From positions 1,178,001 to 1,242,000 of the forward strand of contig NZ_CP087591.1 in NCBI RefSeq assembly GCF_015594925.2: 64,000 nt of DNA, given 5' to 3'. Of the stretch, positions 1 through 7,751 are shown piece by piece. The notes beneath the pieces were generated by a model that saw nothing but the letters and a program-made list of their open reading frames with translations, did not search any database and was not told the DNA's origin. Made by a program: the position numbers and the translations under genes. The number at the start of each line of letters is the position of its first letter. The stretch's first letter is position 1. The stretch comes from Vibrio sp. VB16 (lineage in GTDB: Bacteria; Pseudomonadota; Gammaproteobacteria; Enterobacterales; Vibrionaceae).

Positions 1-2
1 AA

Positions 3-146
3 GCTTTTGAAGAAATTCTAAATGACCATAAGCGAATCTACACTGATCTTAGTAATGGCAATGTAGAGAAAGCAAAGGATACTTTGCGAAAACATGTGCT
101 TGATATAAAAAGCATGATTAATGCTTGTATATTAGTCCCCTCTTAA
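3..146 (+). CDS. GntR-family regulator, C-terminal end only (cut by window edge)
   Basis: An open frame enters from the left edge and stops with TAA at 144-146, giving 47 residues. It contains H-x2-I-x10-VEKAKDTLRKHV, which fits the last helices of the FCD ligand-binding domain of FadR-type GntR regulators, where a conserved His is followed by an A-x3-M/L-x2-H helix. The DNA-binding part lies outside the window. No partner gene follows directly; the next 340 bases hold no gene and then a phosphatase remnant. Because only the tail is visible, subfamily and target cannot be assigned, and other alpha-helical proteins remain possible. Confidence 0.5.
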   Translation, partial: AFEEILNDHKRIYTDLSNGNVEKAKDTLRKHVLDIKSMINACILVPS

Positions 147-483
147 ATAGTATGAAATTTTTGATTTATTAATCAAATGCTTATACATTTAATCAGGTCT
201 ATTGTCAAAATAGAGTTGATTTTTACTGTTGTACTGAGTTACAAGATATTCATTAATTGTGAATTTTTTTGTTAGCATTCCAAGAACCTAGAGTCGCTTA
301 CGATGTTTTAAGACCGCAGCCATAGGACCGCAGTAGGTATTGAAGTGACTGAATGAAAATTATGGAAATAAAGTTCGTAGACTTGATGAATAAACCGCTA
401 ATTCATAGTGCTATGGGTTCTATTTTAACGATATTTCTTTTTGAACCATATTGCTCGCGCATTTACTTGATACCCAAATATAG
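147..483. other. Intergenic stretch without a recognisable gene
   Basis: About 340 bases of AT-rich sequence between the GntR tail and the HAD remnant. The only structure I see is a short direct repeat of GACCGCAG near 311-335. Just upstream of the remnant, stops interrupt the plus frame at 442-444 and 481-483. I see no complete gene, terminator hairpin or RNA gene here. Confidence 0.4.
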
Positions 484-660
484 GCTTTGTTTCCAAAACC
501 AAAGAACTGTCTAGTCGTTGAAGATAGCCCTGTCGGGATCCAAGCGGCTCAAGCTGCTGGAATGAATGTCGTTCTATATGACCCCCATCAAATCCATGCT
601 GAAATAGATGTTGAATATCGCGTGTCATCAATGCACGACATCCGCGCGTTATTGTCATAG
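484..660 (+). pseudogene. Remnant of a HAD-family phosphatase (beta-phosphoglucomutase-like)
   Basis: The plus frame ending in TAG at 658-660 encodes NCLVVEDSPVGIQAAQAAGM followed by about 30 more residues. This is HAD motif III/IV of the phosphoglucomutase-like (subfamily IA) phosphatases, in which E-D-S-x-x-G-I-x-A-A-x-A-A-G-M is diagnostic. The nucleophile Asp motif, the cap and motif II are missing, and in-frame stops lie at 481-483 and 442-444. About 55 C-terminal residues survive of a protein that is normally 200-230 residues long. It is therefore a 5'-truncated gene and very probably inactive. It has no visible promoter or start. A minus-strand open frame covering the same bases is a shadow of this remnant. 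Confidence 0.7.
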
Positions 661-753
661 GATGTTCCGTTCTATGGCAAACTAAGTTTACGATTAGGCA
701 AATCGCATTTTGGATTTAAATAATAAGCGCATTAGCACCACTAAGGATAACCA

Positions 754-1938
754 GTGCAAACATCTAACCACCGGGTTTGGCAAAACCCACAGAATTTTTT
801 AATACTTACCTCTATCGTTATCACTATTGCCTTTTCGAGTTGGCAGGCTTTGCTGAATAATTTTGTGGTGGAACGTGCAAATTTTGATGGCGCCGATATT
901 GGTCTTCTTCAAAGTGTTCGAGAAATCCCAGGTTTTTTAGCCTTTACCGTTGTGTTTGTTCTTCTATTTATCCGTGAGCAGAAATTCATGATTATTGCGT
1001 TGGCAATGTGCGGGCTAGGTACGGCTGCGACAGGATTTTTTCCATCTCTTGGCGGGTTGCTGTTTACAACGTTAATGATGTCTATTGGGTTCCATTACTT
1101 TGAAACGTTAAAGCAATCACTCTCTTTACAATGGTTAACGAAGGCAGAAGCACCAGAGGTGTTAGGCAAGCTTATCTCTGTTAGCGCCTTTGCTTCGCTT
1201 TTTACCTACGCAGCACTCTGGTTGGCGCTAGAGCAGTTAGAGCTAGACTACATTTGGGTTTATCTTATCGCCGGTAGCGTCGCTTTTATGATCGCGTTGG
1301 TGCTTGCGTTCGCCTTTCCAGCCTTTGAAACCCATACCCAACAGAATAAAAAGCTTGTTTTGAGAAAGCGATATTGGCTTTACTACGCTCTGACCTTTAT
1401 GAGTGGTGCAAGGCGACAAATATTTACGGTATTCGCCGGTTTTTTGATGGTAGAAAAATTTGGATATTCTGCAGCGGATATTACCTTACTCTTTCTCATC
1501 AACTACGCGTTCAACTGGTTGTTCGCAAGGAAAATTGGGCGACTAATTGGCCGGGTTGGAGAGCGAAAGGCGCTCGCGTTTGAATATATTGGTTTGATCG
1601 CCGTTTTTCTCGGCTACGCCTTTGTAGAAACCGCGGAGTGGGGCGCCGCTCTTTATGTTGTCGATCATCTGTTTTTTGCCTTGGCCTTAGCCATTAGTAC
1701 TTATTTTCAAAAGATTGCTGATCCAGCGGATATGGCGTCAACAGCTGGAGTCGCCTTCACGATAAATCACATTGCAGCAGTGGTTATTCCCGTTACTTTT
1801 GGTGTTATTTGGCTTGTTTCACCGGCGGCGGTTTTTCTATTGGGAGCGGGCATGGCGATTGTGTCGCTATTACTTGCGCTGAATGTACCCGAAAAACCAA
1901 CGGAAGGTAACGAAGTCAGAGTACTGAGTTGGCGATAA
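754..1938 (+). CDS. Major facilitator superfamily permease
   Basis: A 394-residue hydrophobic protein with about 12 predicted membrane segments, typical MFS length. It begins at GTG 754 behind an AAGGAT Shine-Dalgarno-like run. The first helix starts near residue 16 and the inter-domain loop near 190-205 is basic (KKLVLRKRYW), matching the usual 6+6 architecture. The motif 'FARKIGRLIGRVGERKAL' after helix 8 resembles the loop-8/9 version of the MFS signature. No substrate-specific motif is visible. The gene is followed 20 bases later by a Nudix hydrolase and may share a transcript with it that ends at the hairpin 2471-2499. Substrate unknown. Confidence 0.8.
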   Translation: MQTSNHRVWQNPQNFLILTSIVITIAFSSWQALLNNFVVERANFDGADIGLLQSVREIPGFLAFTVVFVLLFIREQKFMIIALAMCGLGTAATGFFPSLGGLLFTTLMMSIGFHYFETLKQSLSLQWLTKAEAPEVLGKLISVSAFASLFTYAALWLALEQLELDYIWVYLIAGSVAFMIALVLAFAFPAFETHTQQNKKLVLRKRYWLYYALTFMSGARRQIFTVFAGFLMVEKFGYSAADITLLFLINYAFNWLFARKIGRLIGRVGERKALAFEYIGLIAVFLGYAFVETAEWGAALYVVDHLFFALALAISTYFQKIADPADMASTAGVAFTINHIAAVVIPVTFGVIWLVSPAAVFLLGAGMAIVSLLLALNVPEKPTEGNEVRVLSWR

Positions 1939-1958
1939 AGGATCAAAGGATTCACAAT

Positions 1959-2471
1959 ATGAAGTTTTGCCCTAAATGTGGTTCAAAATCACTGATCATT
2001 CAATATGTGCCTGCAAAGCTTTACACATGTAGCGAATGCTCATTCTCTCTGTTTCAGAATGTGGCGACGGCAGTGATGGTTGCAATCTGTTGCAAAGATG
2101 AGGTGCTCATCGCGACTCGGGCAAGGAACCCAGGTTTGGGAATGTGGGATTTCCCCGGTGGATTTGTTGATCCTGATGAAACGTTAGAACAGGCGATTTT
2201 ACGAGAGCTTCATGAGGAACTTGATCTTGAACTTGATTTAGGCGATGCGATGTACGTTAGCTCTAATCCTAATACCTATCCATATAAAGACATTACTTAT
2301 AGAACGTGTGATACATTTTTTGTGGTAGAGCTTGATGAAAAACCCGCAATGAAACCGCAAGATGATGTGGCAGAGATTAATTGGATTGCGATGACTGATG
2401 TAGATCTTAATAATTTTGCTTTTGAATCAACAAAAATCGCGTTTAAGCAGTTAATTAAGTTTAGAAGATAA
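1959..2471 (+). CDS. Nudix hydrolase with N-terminal zinc ribbon
   Basis: A 170-residue protein counted from ATG 1959, preceded by AAGGA at 1946-1950. A longer TTG-initiated reading overlaps the permease and lacks a ribosome site. The N-terminus carries a Cx2C...Cx2C zinc ribbon (CPKCG, CSEC). The Nudix box follows as G-F-V-D-P-D-E, seven residues, then RELHEELDL; the usual Gly of REUXEEXGU is Asp, while the catalytic Glu residues are kept. Ribbon-plus-Nudix proteins of this size include NADH pyrophosphatase-like and other nucleotide diphosphate hydrolases, but the NudC-specific SQPWPFPxS motif is absent, so the substrate is open. It probably hydrolyses an X-linked nucleoside diphosphate in the cytoplasm. 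Confidence 0.85.
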   Translation: MKFCPKCGSKSLIIQYVPAKLYTCSECSFSLFQNVATAVMVAICCKDEVLIATRARNPGLGMWDFPGGFVDPDETLEQAILRELHEELDLELDLGDAMYVSSNPNTYPYKDITYRTCDTFFVVELDEKPAMKPQDDVAEINWIAMTDVDLNNFAFESTKIAFKQLIKFRR

Positions 2472-2499
2472 AATAATCAGGCCATTTGCCTGATTATTT
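2471..2499. terminator. Bidirectional terminator hairpin
   Basis: AAATAATCAGGC (2471-2482) and GCCTGATTATTT (2488-2499) form a perfect 12-bp stem with a 5-base loop. The A-rich and T-rich stem ends supply a U tract in both directions, fitting the convergent Nudix and YHS genes. Confidence 0.8.
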
Positions 2500-2520
2500 C
2501 CATCACCAAAACGAAGAATG

Positions 2521-2994
2521 TTATTCATTATTAAGATTATTTTTCTTGAATAACATAGGCCAGTTTTTGTTCCCTTGAGCGATAAACCCCGGTACATCTT
2601 TAAGCCATTTATTTTGAATATCGCGATTGTAGTTTATATATAGCTTGCCATCGACTATCGTCCATTGCTCTGGATCACCAGAGGCAAAATCGTTTTTTTC
2701 TGCTATTGCCCACGCACAATAACCACCATATTGCGGAGCGTACTTTGAAGGGTTCGCTCTAAATTTATCCATATTACCTTTGCTAGAAAAATACCAATCA
2801 GCACCCATGTATTCTAGTTTGAACTCGCTTTTGCCCTTCATCGCTCTACTATGCGAGAAATAGGCGACGGTATCGTAACCATCTAAGGCCTTGTTGCTAA
2901 AGAACCCTGTATAGACGGGTTCTTCAGCTAGCACTGGTAGAGTGAATAATACGCTTGCAATCAGTATTAAAATACTCGATAACCACTTTCTCAT
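2521..2994 (-). CDS. Exported YHS-domain protein
   Basis: A 157-residue protein with a clear Sec signal peptide: RK, a hydrophobic stretch, then VLAEE with cleavage near residue 23. The mature part contains a YHS-type domain: ALDGYDTVAYF, 'WYFSSKGNMDKFRANPSKYAPQYGGYCAWA' in two pieces, and a conserved Cys in GGYCAW. YHS domains are small folds associated with metal binding and found in copper-related and P-type ATPase contexts; exported stand-alone versions like this one are common in marine proteobacteria but have no assigned reaction. The gene stands alone, facing the Nudix gene and sharing its terminator. Function unknown beyond a periplasmic location. Confidence 0.8.
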   Translation of the reverse strand: MRKWLSSILILIASVLFTLPVLAEEPVYTGFFSNKALDGYDTVAYFSHSRAMKGKSEFKLEYMGADWYFSSKGNMDKFRANPSKYAPQYGGYCAWAIAEKNDFASGDPEQWTIVDGKLYINYNRDIQNKWLKDVPGFIAQGNKNWPMLFKKNNLNNE

Positions 2995-3066
2995 TGTAAC
3001 GTCCTTTGTTAAATATTCGCAGTTAACAGAGTAGACAGATAAGGAAGCGGAAAACTTTCACACAAA

Positions 3067-3816
3067 CTAAGCAAATTTTTCTATTTGCTTAGTTTCGAGT
3101 TTAGCTAACGTACTTTTATGATAAGGCGCTTGCATGCAAGGTGAGCCATCTTGATAGTTAACGTTTACTTCGTCTTTGTTTACTATCACATGGGTGAAAC
3201 TGACCGTGTGGGCATCATCTCTATGCATACAGGGTGAAAGGCGACCTTTATTGGGCTCATGGCTATGATGAAAAGCAAGCCTAGATGCCGTGCTCTCTTC
3301 GTTGGCATTGAAGATGGTGAAAAGTTGCCTACGAGAAGTTCGTACAGTATCGGCATCAACGGCGCTGGAAATGAGAGGAGGTAACGGCAACGTATCGACT
3401 AATGTCTTGCCATCCCATTGAAGCGCTTTTACGTGGCCTTGTTCTGAGTTTAACTGTGCGTCAAAAATAACCAAGGTGAATGGTGCATATTGGCTTAGGT
3501 TTAGTTTAGTGAAATCACCGATTAATGATTCTGCGCTGGAAAAATGAGCAAAAGATCGGACTAATTGTCCACGGCTAATTAATTCACCTTTAGGGATATC
3601 CCCTTGATAAAAATTCAGAAGACATAGCGTGAGACCAAGTTCATTGGTTGCGATCCAACTTCCTTGTCCAACCGGGTCCACTGGCATCAAAAAATTGACG
3701 TCAGATTCACTTTTAAATTGAGATGGTGGCTGCGCTTTCGCTCGACCTATTTGTTCATCTCTATTGAAGAAAACTTGGTAACCCGTTTTATCAAGAAGCC
3801 ACGATGCCGTGCACAT
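3067..3816 (-). CDS. NRDE-family (TANGO2-like) protein
   Basis: A 249-residue cytoplasmic protein beginning MCTASW, with F-F-N-R-D-E at residues 15-20. The N-terminal Met-Cys-Thr and the N-R-D-E motif define the NRDE/TANGO2 family, related in fold to Ntn hydrolases in which Cys2 would be the nucleophile after Met removal. Length is as expected for the bacterial family. The bacterial biochemical role is not settled; TANGO2 has been linked to lipid or haem handling in eukaryotes. Its start codon shares one base with the end of the DinB-like gene at 3816, so the two are translationally coupled. Family assignment is firm; function is open. Confidence 0.8.
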   Translation of the reverse strand: MCTASWLLDKTGYQVFFNRDEQIGRAKAQPPSQFKSESDVNFLMPVDPVGQGSWIATNELGLTLCLLNFYQGDIPKGELISRGQLVRSFAHFSSAESLIGDFTKLNLSQYAPFTLVIFDAQLNSEQGHVKALQWDGKTLVDTLPLPPLISSAVDADTVRTSRRQLFTIFNANEESTASRLAFHHSHEPNKGRLSPCMHRDDAHTVSFTHVIVNKDEVNVNYQDGSPCMQAPYHKSTLAKLETKQIEKFA

Positions 3817-4343
3817 TAAGCTTGTCCTCTTAAATATGTCGCCGTAGCAGGAGCGTAGCCTAATTGCTCGTTAGTTTCTATGTCACAATGCGTTGTAATC
3901 ACTTTTATTATGGCCAAATGATGGATAGTATGACTAGAGACAAATAGTAACTCTCGTCGCAGTGAAGAGGCCATCTCACACACTTTTTGAGTTGAGATCG
4001 TTGCTTCTGACAGGATGGTGATTGGAACATCTAGTTGATCGGTTTTCAATGCTTCTAACCATGCTTTAATTTCTTGTAGTTCGGAAATGCCCACAAGCAG
4101 GTCTGTCTCTACAGGGGCTCCACGACGGCGATGGTCGTAATCGACAACACCAATATCGGGTTGCTTAACGAGTGCAAAAAATAGGTCTAAAATATGCCTT
4201 AGGTGTTCACCTATCGAACTTTGTACATATGGCGTCGCTTTAAATGTATAACTGTTTTTATCAAGTAGTGCACATAAAACCAAGCTCTGTTCTACTGCTT
4301 CTAAACTGCCAATAATAGACGGGCAAATAGATGTATTATTCAT
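3816..4343 (-). CDS. DinB-like four-helix metal-binding protein
   Basis: A 175-residue mostly helical protein. It carries the DinB/YfiT-type metal triad: His in the helix SIGEHLRHILD (near residue 48) and a His pair in the C-terminal helix SSHTIHHLAII. The family binds a divalent metal through three His residues and includes bacillithiol or mycothiol-dependent transferases and many proteins of unknown reaction. It is the upstream partner of the NRDE gene with a one-base overlap and lies 12 bases downstream of the ATP-grasp gene, so DedA, ATP-grasp, DinB and NRDE could form one minus-strand operon. No substrate can be named from sequence. Confidence 0.7.
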   Translation of the reverse strand: MNNTSICPSIIGSLEAVEQSLVLCALLDKNSYTFKATPYVQSSIGEHLRHILDLFFALVKQPDIGVVDYDHRRRGAPVETDLLVGISELQEIKAWLEALKTDQLDVPITILSEATISTQKVCEMASSLRRELLFVSSHTIHHLAIIKVITTHCDIETNEQLGYAPATATYLRGQA

Positions 4344-4355
4344 ATTACGGCCTGC

Positions 4356-5528
4356 TTAATCCGTTGATGGGTATTGTTTAATGAGTTCGTTCTCTTCTTT
4401 TAGGGCTTGAAACAAAGCACTCAGCTTCGGCGGTTTATGGCCGGCTTTTTTCTGTAAATACCCTATTTTGTAAAGAGAACGGTATTGGAAGAGTAGGGTT
4501 GAAAATATCTCTGATAATGTCGTCTTACTGTCCCAAATATGTGTGGCTTCACTACTTGCACCATTGATCTCAATGATTTGTAGTTCTTCTCCAGCCATTA
4601 AGCTTTCAATGTTTTTGAATTTGATATCCAGCCGTCCGTAGTGAAAACCATTGAAGTCGTCGAATATCGCATCCAATTGCTCTGTTAGTGCAGGTGTAAT
4701 AAATTGATTACCGTTTTTGAAGATACTGCCACGGCTATGGCTACCTGCAAACGCCAGTCTGAATTCTAAGCCTTTAGGTAGAACCCAATCGAGTTTCTGT
4801 TGATGCCTCTCTTCGTAGATTTTTGCCAACTGTCCTGCTCTTGGATCGTCATGAATCAGTTGCTGTAACGTTTTTATACCATCGCCTTCTATATAGGGTG
4901 CGTATTTTAACGTAATTGAGAAAACCTGACCTTTGGTTTCGCCTGGGTATCGCATATAGAAAACACCGACTTCAGCATCATAATCGGATTTTTTTTGCAG
5001 AAGATAATCAGCCCCTGTTGGGAAGCGTTGAATGTAGTCAACCAACTGTTTTTTGTTGTGAACTAACCTAACACCAGCCCCGCGACAACCTTTGTCTGGT
5101 TTGGCGACGACCGGAAACGCCAATTTTTCGGATTCCATTGCATCGAGCGCATCTTGTATCTGAATGGCGATAGATTGGTTGTTTTTTCTAAGGGTGCAGA
5201 AAGGTAGGATCCATTGCTTTGCTTCTTTACCTGCTAGGTTAAGGATATCTTTCTTCGATTCACCTACCATTCCGCTCAACCAGATGGATGGGTTTGCGAT
5301 CAATGGCAAACCAACGCTTCGATATTTAAGGCTGTGCCATAAGCTTTGAATAACAACGGGTGTATAGAAAAACCACGTTGGCCAAAACTCATATCGAGAA
5401 ACGGCCGGACCAGATTTATCCATTTCAGGCATCCCTAGCCGAGACTCTATAGACTGTCCTTTATTCAGAGGGAGAACGTTGTCCTGTTTTATTTGGCCAG
5501 TTGATTCTGGTTGATTGAGTGCGCTCAA
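4356..5528 (-). CDS. ATP-grasp enzyme (carboxylate-amine/thiol ligase fold)
   Basis: A 390-residue protein read from TTG at 5528. The start was chosen because AAAGGAG lies 7 bases upstream and TTGA overlaps the DedA stop codon, the classic coupling arrangement; the longer frame reaches 100 bases into DedA and has no such site. ATP-grasp features are visible: FPVVAKPDKGCRGAGV (nucleotide-binding loop), a basic-acidic core, and GRLDIKFK...ELQIIEINGASSEATH near the C-terminus, where the E-I-N metal-binding motif is conserved. This resembles D-Ala-D-Ala ligase and other ATP-grasp ligases, but the partner substrates are not evident. The N-terminal region (FWPTWFFYTPVVIQSLW) could be an amphipathic or membrane-associated segment, consistent with its membrane-protein neighbour. 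Confidence 0.75.
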   Translation of the reverse strand: MSALNQPESTGQIKQDNVLPLNKGQSIESRLGMPEMDKSGPAVSRYEFWPTWFFYTPVVIQSLWHSLKYRSVGLPLIANPSIWLSGMVGESKKDILNLAGKEAKQWILPFCTLRKNNQSIAIQIQDALDAMESEKLAFPVVAKPDKGCRGAGVRLVHNKKQLVDYIQRFPTGADYLLQKKSDYDAEVGVFYMRYPGETKGQVFSITLKYAPYIEGDGIKTLQQLIHDDPRAGQLAKIYEERHQQKLDWVLPKGLEFRLAFAGSHSRGSIFKNGNQFITPALTEQLDAIFDDFNGFHYGRLDIKFKNIESLMAGEELQIIEINGASSEATHIWDSKTTLSEIFSTLLFQYRSLYKIGYLQKKAGHKPPKLSALFQALKEENELIKQYPSTD

Positions 5529-6121
5529 ATGGAGGCTCCTTTCCCGTGAGTATTCATTTTTTTTCTTGATGTTCGATTGATTAACCATAAAACGACGAAG
5601 GCACATGGTGCGATAATCCATTTCCACTGACTGTCACTTAGCCAACTGATTGAACCAAGTTGGTAGATACAAAAGAATATGAATGCGGTCCAAATGGCAG
5701 TGGCTAACATTACCGCGCCCATAAAGTGATGAAACTTGATACCAAATAGACCGCTTAAGGTAAAGCCTATCGTTCTTAGTCCGGGGATAAAGCGAATAAT
5801 GGCAATGTTTAAAAGAGGGCGGTGTTTGAGCCGTGATCTGACGATACGCATCCCCCTGTTTTTTAATAAGCGGTATCTCAGTCCCCGCCATTTTGCGGCT
5901 AGCGCACCGGCACCATACAAAGCAATATCTCCGGTTGCGATTCCGATAAAAATGGCGATTAAAGCAATCTCAGGGGAGATGGACTGGTCAGCAGCCAATA
6001 GTGCAGCGGTGATGATGGCGAGATCTTCTAACAGGTAAGAGAGCAAAATGATGGAGACAGCGATCTCTAAAACGGTGAGGTTTCCCGATACAGCCAATCC
6101 TTGCGTGAGCCAATCTGTCAT
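5525..6121 (-). CDS. DedA-family membrane protein (SNARE-associated/VTT domain)
   Basis: A 198-residue integral membrane protein with about five hydrophobic segments. Family features include the acidic E-x-L-A... segment after the first helix (LLEDLAIITAALLAA), G-D-I-A-L-Y-G-A-G at about 64-72, and the conserved arginine region FIPGLRTIGFTLSGLFG. DedA proteins are implicated in undecaprenyl-phosphate or phospholipid flipping and in proton-motive-force homeostasis. The stop TGA overlaps the TTG start of the ATP-grasp enzyme, implying coupled translation and perhaps a joint role with an envelope metabolite. An A/T-rich leader precedes it; the hairpin at 6215-6242 belongs to the next gene upstream. 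Confidence 0.85.
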   Translation of the reverse strand: MTDWLTQGLAVSGNLTVLEIAVSIILLSYLLEDLAIITAALLAADQSISPEIALIAIFIGIATGDIALYGAGALAAKWRGLRYRLLKNRGMRIVRSRLKHRPLLNIAIIRFIPGLRTIGFTLSGLFGIKFHHFMGAVMLATAIWTAFIFFCIYQLGSISWLSDSQWKWIIAPCAFVVLWLINRTSRKKMNTHGKGASI

Positions 6122-6214
6122 TTCTTTCCTATTAAAAATAAGTGATTACCATTACAAGACCCTTAAAGAATAGGATTTATTTCACAATAGTTAGAATAAA
6201 AATAACAAAATAAA

Positions 6215-6242
6215 AAAACGGCCATCCTAGGATGGCCGTTTT
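6215..6242 (-). terminator. Rho-independent terminator of the outer-membrane protein gene
   Basis: A 28-base perfect palindrome, AAAACGGCCATCCT followed by its complement, lies 24 bases beyond the stop of the gene ending at 6266. On the minus strand it is followed by a run of T (the plus strand shows A at 6212-6218). Confidence 0.85.
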
Positions 6243-6265
6243 CGTTAATACAAAAATGATTCGTG

Positions 6266-6847
6266 TTAAAAGGTGAACCCAGCACGAAGAATGAGCGACA
6301 AGCTGAATGGCGCTTCGTACAGATCATCGTTAAAGGTGTCGATCTGACCTTCTATGGCAGAAAAAGCACCATTAGATGATTGATAACTAAAACCAACGGC
6401 TTCGAATATTCCCACACCGTTGATTTGCTTAGGGCCAAAGTCACCGTAGTTGTAGCTCAACCCTAATTTGCCGTACACATCGATTTGTTGGGTGATGCCA
6501 TAGGCGAAAACACCAGCGGCGCGAGTGGAGTAATAATCTACATCTACGCCACTATTGCTACCACCAAAATAAACGGTGTTAGATATTTTATCTACTCCAC
6601 CGTTTACACCCCATTTGAACTGTCCAGATCCGCCAAAGGGTTTTAAGAATGTGTAGTCAACGCCATAGACGTGGCCAGTGCTTCTATCATCTGCTTCGCC
6701 TAGGCCTTCGTATTCCGGTTGTTGGGTAACCCAACCACCACGTACGCCTAATTGGTGCTGTGCTGAGATGTCAGCAGGTACTTCATCTGCAAAAGCGAAG
6801 AAGGGGAGGGATATTAACGCAAGCGGTACTAAAGAGATTCCTTTCAT
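6266..6847 (-). CDS. Small outer-membrane beta-barrel protein (YfaZ-like)
   Basis: A 193-residue protein with a Sec signal peptide (MKGISLVPLALISLPFFAFA, then DE). The mature chain shows alternating amphipathic strands (QFKWGVNGGVDK, VDVDYYSTRAAGVFAYG, IDVYGKLGLSYNYG) and ends LSLILRAGFTF, with the C-terminal Phe recognised by the BAM machinery. Size suggests an 8-strand barrel like the OmpA transmembrane domain or YfaZ-type proteins. No catalytic residues are evident. It is a single gene with its own terminator downstream and an AT-rich promoter region at 6850-6950. It could be a structural or osmotic-response barrel; substrate unknown. Confidence 0.7.
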   Translation of the reverse strand: MKGISLVPLALISLPFFAFADEVPADISAQHQLGVRGGWVTQQPEYEGLGEADDRSTGHVYGVDYTFLKPFGGSGQFKWGVNGGVDKISNTVYFGGSNSGVDVDYYSTRAAGVFAYGITQQIDVYGKLGLSYNYGDFGPKQINGVGIFEAVGFSYQSSNGAFSAIEGQIDTFNDDLYEAPFSLSLILRAGFTF

Positions 6848-7017
6848 AAATAGCCTATTGTTTTTGTTGATATCTTATTGGAGTAATAGATACATACTAT
6901 ATATTTAAAATAGCCTAAATATTGACGTTTACCGCAATTTTCTCAATTTTGAATAAGATATCATCGCACTAAATGGAACTATTGGATTGAAAGGCACCCT
7001 GCGATGCAGATAAAGAC

Positions 7018-7052
7018 ATTCGGCTACGATAGTTCGAATATCGTAGCCGAAT
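7018..7052 (-). terminator. Probable terminator of the uronate operon
   Basis: ATTCGGCTACGATA (7018-7031) pairs perfectly with TATCGTAGCCGAAT (7039-7052) across a 7-base loop, 34 bases past the eda stop. The following minus-strand U tract is weak, so it may also act by protecting the 3' end. Confidence 0.6.
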
Positions 7053-7085
7053 GGAAGTGGGGATAAGTTTTAATGTTAAGTCGTG

Positions 7086-7721
7086 TTAGTTGAACGAATT
7101 GACGAGTTCTACGGCTTCTTTTGTTAAACGGCCTATTTCGTCCCATTTCCCTTCATCGATGAGTTTTTTGTCCACCATCCAAGTACCGCCGCACGCAATG
7201 ACTCTCGGAATGGCAAGGTAATCGTTGATGTTTTTTGAATTGATACCGCCAGTCGGCATTAACTCAATATCGGTGTACGGAGCAAGTAACGATTTCACCA
7301 TGGCAATACCACCAGAGGCTTCTGCTGGGAAAAACTTGAGGGTTTTTAAGCCCATCTCTAGCGCCGCTTCTACGGTGCTTGGATTATTGACACCCGGTAC
7401 AATATCAATACCCATTTCCTGACACGCTTTTACTGTGTTCGGGTTGAAGCCTGGAGAGACAATGAAGGTTGCTCCAGCTTCTTTTGCTGCCATCGCTTGC
7501 TCTTTGTTTAGAATGGTTCCAGCGCCAATCAGCATGTTTGGTTGTGCTTCTCTTAGCAAGCGAATAGCCTCGACGGCGGCATCCGATCGGAAGGTGATCT
7601 CTGCGGCGGGTAAGCCATTTTCTGCAAGCGCTTTGCCTAAAGGAACGATGTCCTCTGCTCTATCTATCGCGATAACTGGAATAACTTTAAGTTCCTTCAG
7701 TTTATCTAATGTTGTGCTCAT
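7086..7721 (-). CDS. eda: 2-dehydro-3-deoxy-phosphogluconate (KDPG) aldolase
   Basis: A 211-residue class I aldolase that cleaves KDPG to pyruvate and glyceraldehyde-3-phosphate, the last step of the glucuronate route encoded upstream. The catalytic Glu41 and Arg45 (AAEITFRS) and the Schiff-base Lys129 in TLKFFPAE are present, each four positions earlier than in the E. coli enzyme. GAGTI and the phosphate-binding MPTGGI and ACGGTW segments are also present. Length is standard. It is the last gene of the minus-strand operon, 30 bases after kdgK and 34 bases before a strong stem-loop. Expected control is by the UxuR-like regulator at the shared divergent promoter, unless an internal promoter exists. 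Confidence 0.95.
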   Translation of the reverse strand: MSTTLDKLKELKVIPVIAIDRAEDIVPLGKALAENGLPAAEITFRSDAAVEAIRLLREAQPNMLIGAGTILNKEQAMAAKEAGATFIVSPGFNPNTVKACQEMGIDIVPGVNNPSTVEAALEMGLKTLKFFPAEASGGIAMVKSLLAPYTDIELMPTGGINSKNINDYLAIPRVIACGGTWMVDKKLIDEGKWDEIGRLTKEAVELVNSFN

Positions 7722-7751
7722 TGAATTGTCCTTTATGGTTAGACTGAAGGA

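Noticed and set aside
425..658. 77-codon minus-strand open frame
   Set aside because: The plus strand over the same bases encodes a clear HAD phosphatase C-terminus, so this frame is its shadow.
5529..5627. N-terminal extension of the ATP-grasp enzyme into DedA
   Set aside because: The extended start lies 100 bases inside DedA without a ribosome site, while TTG 5528 has AAAGGAG and a coupling overlap.
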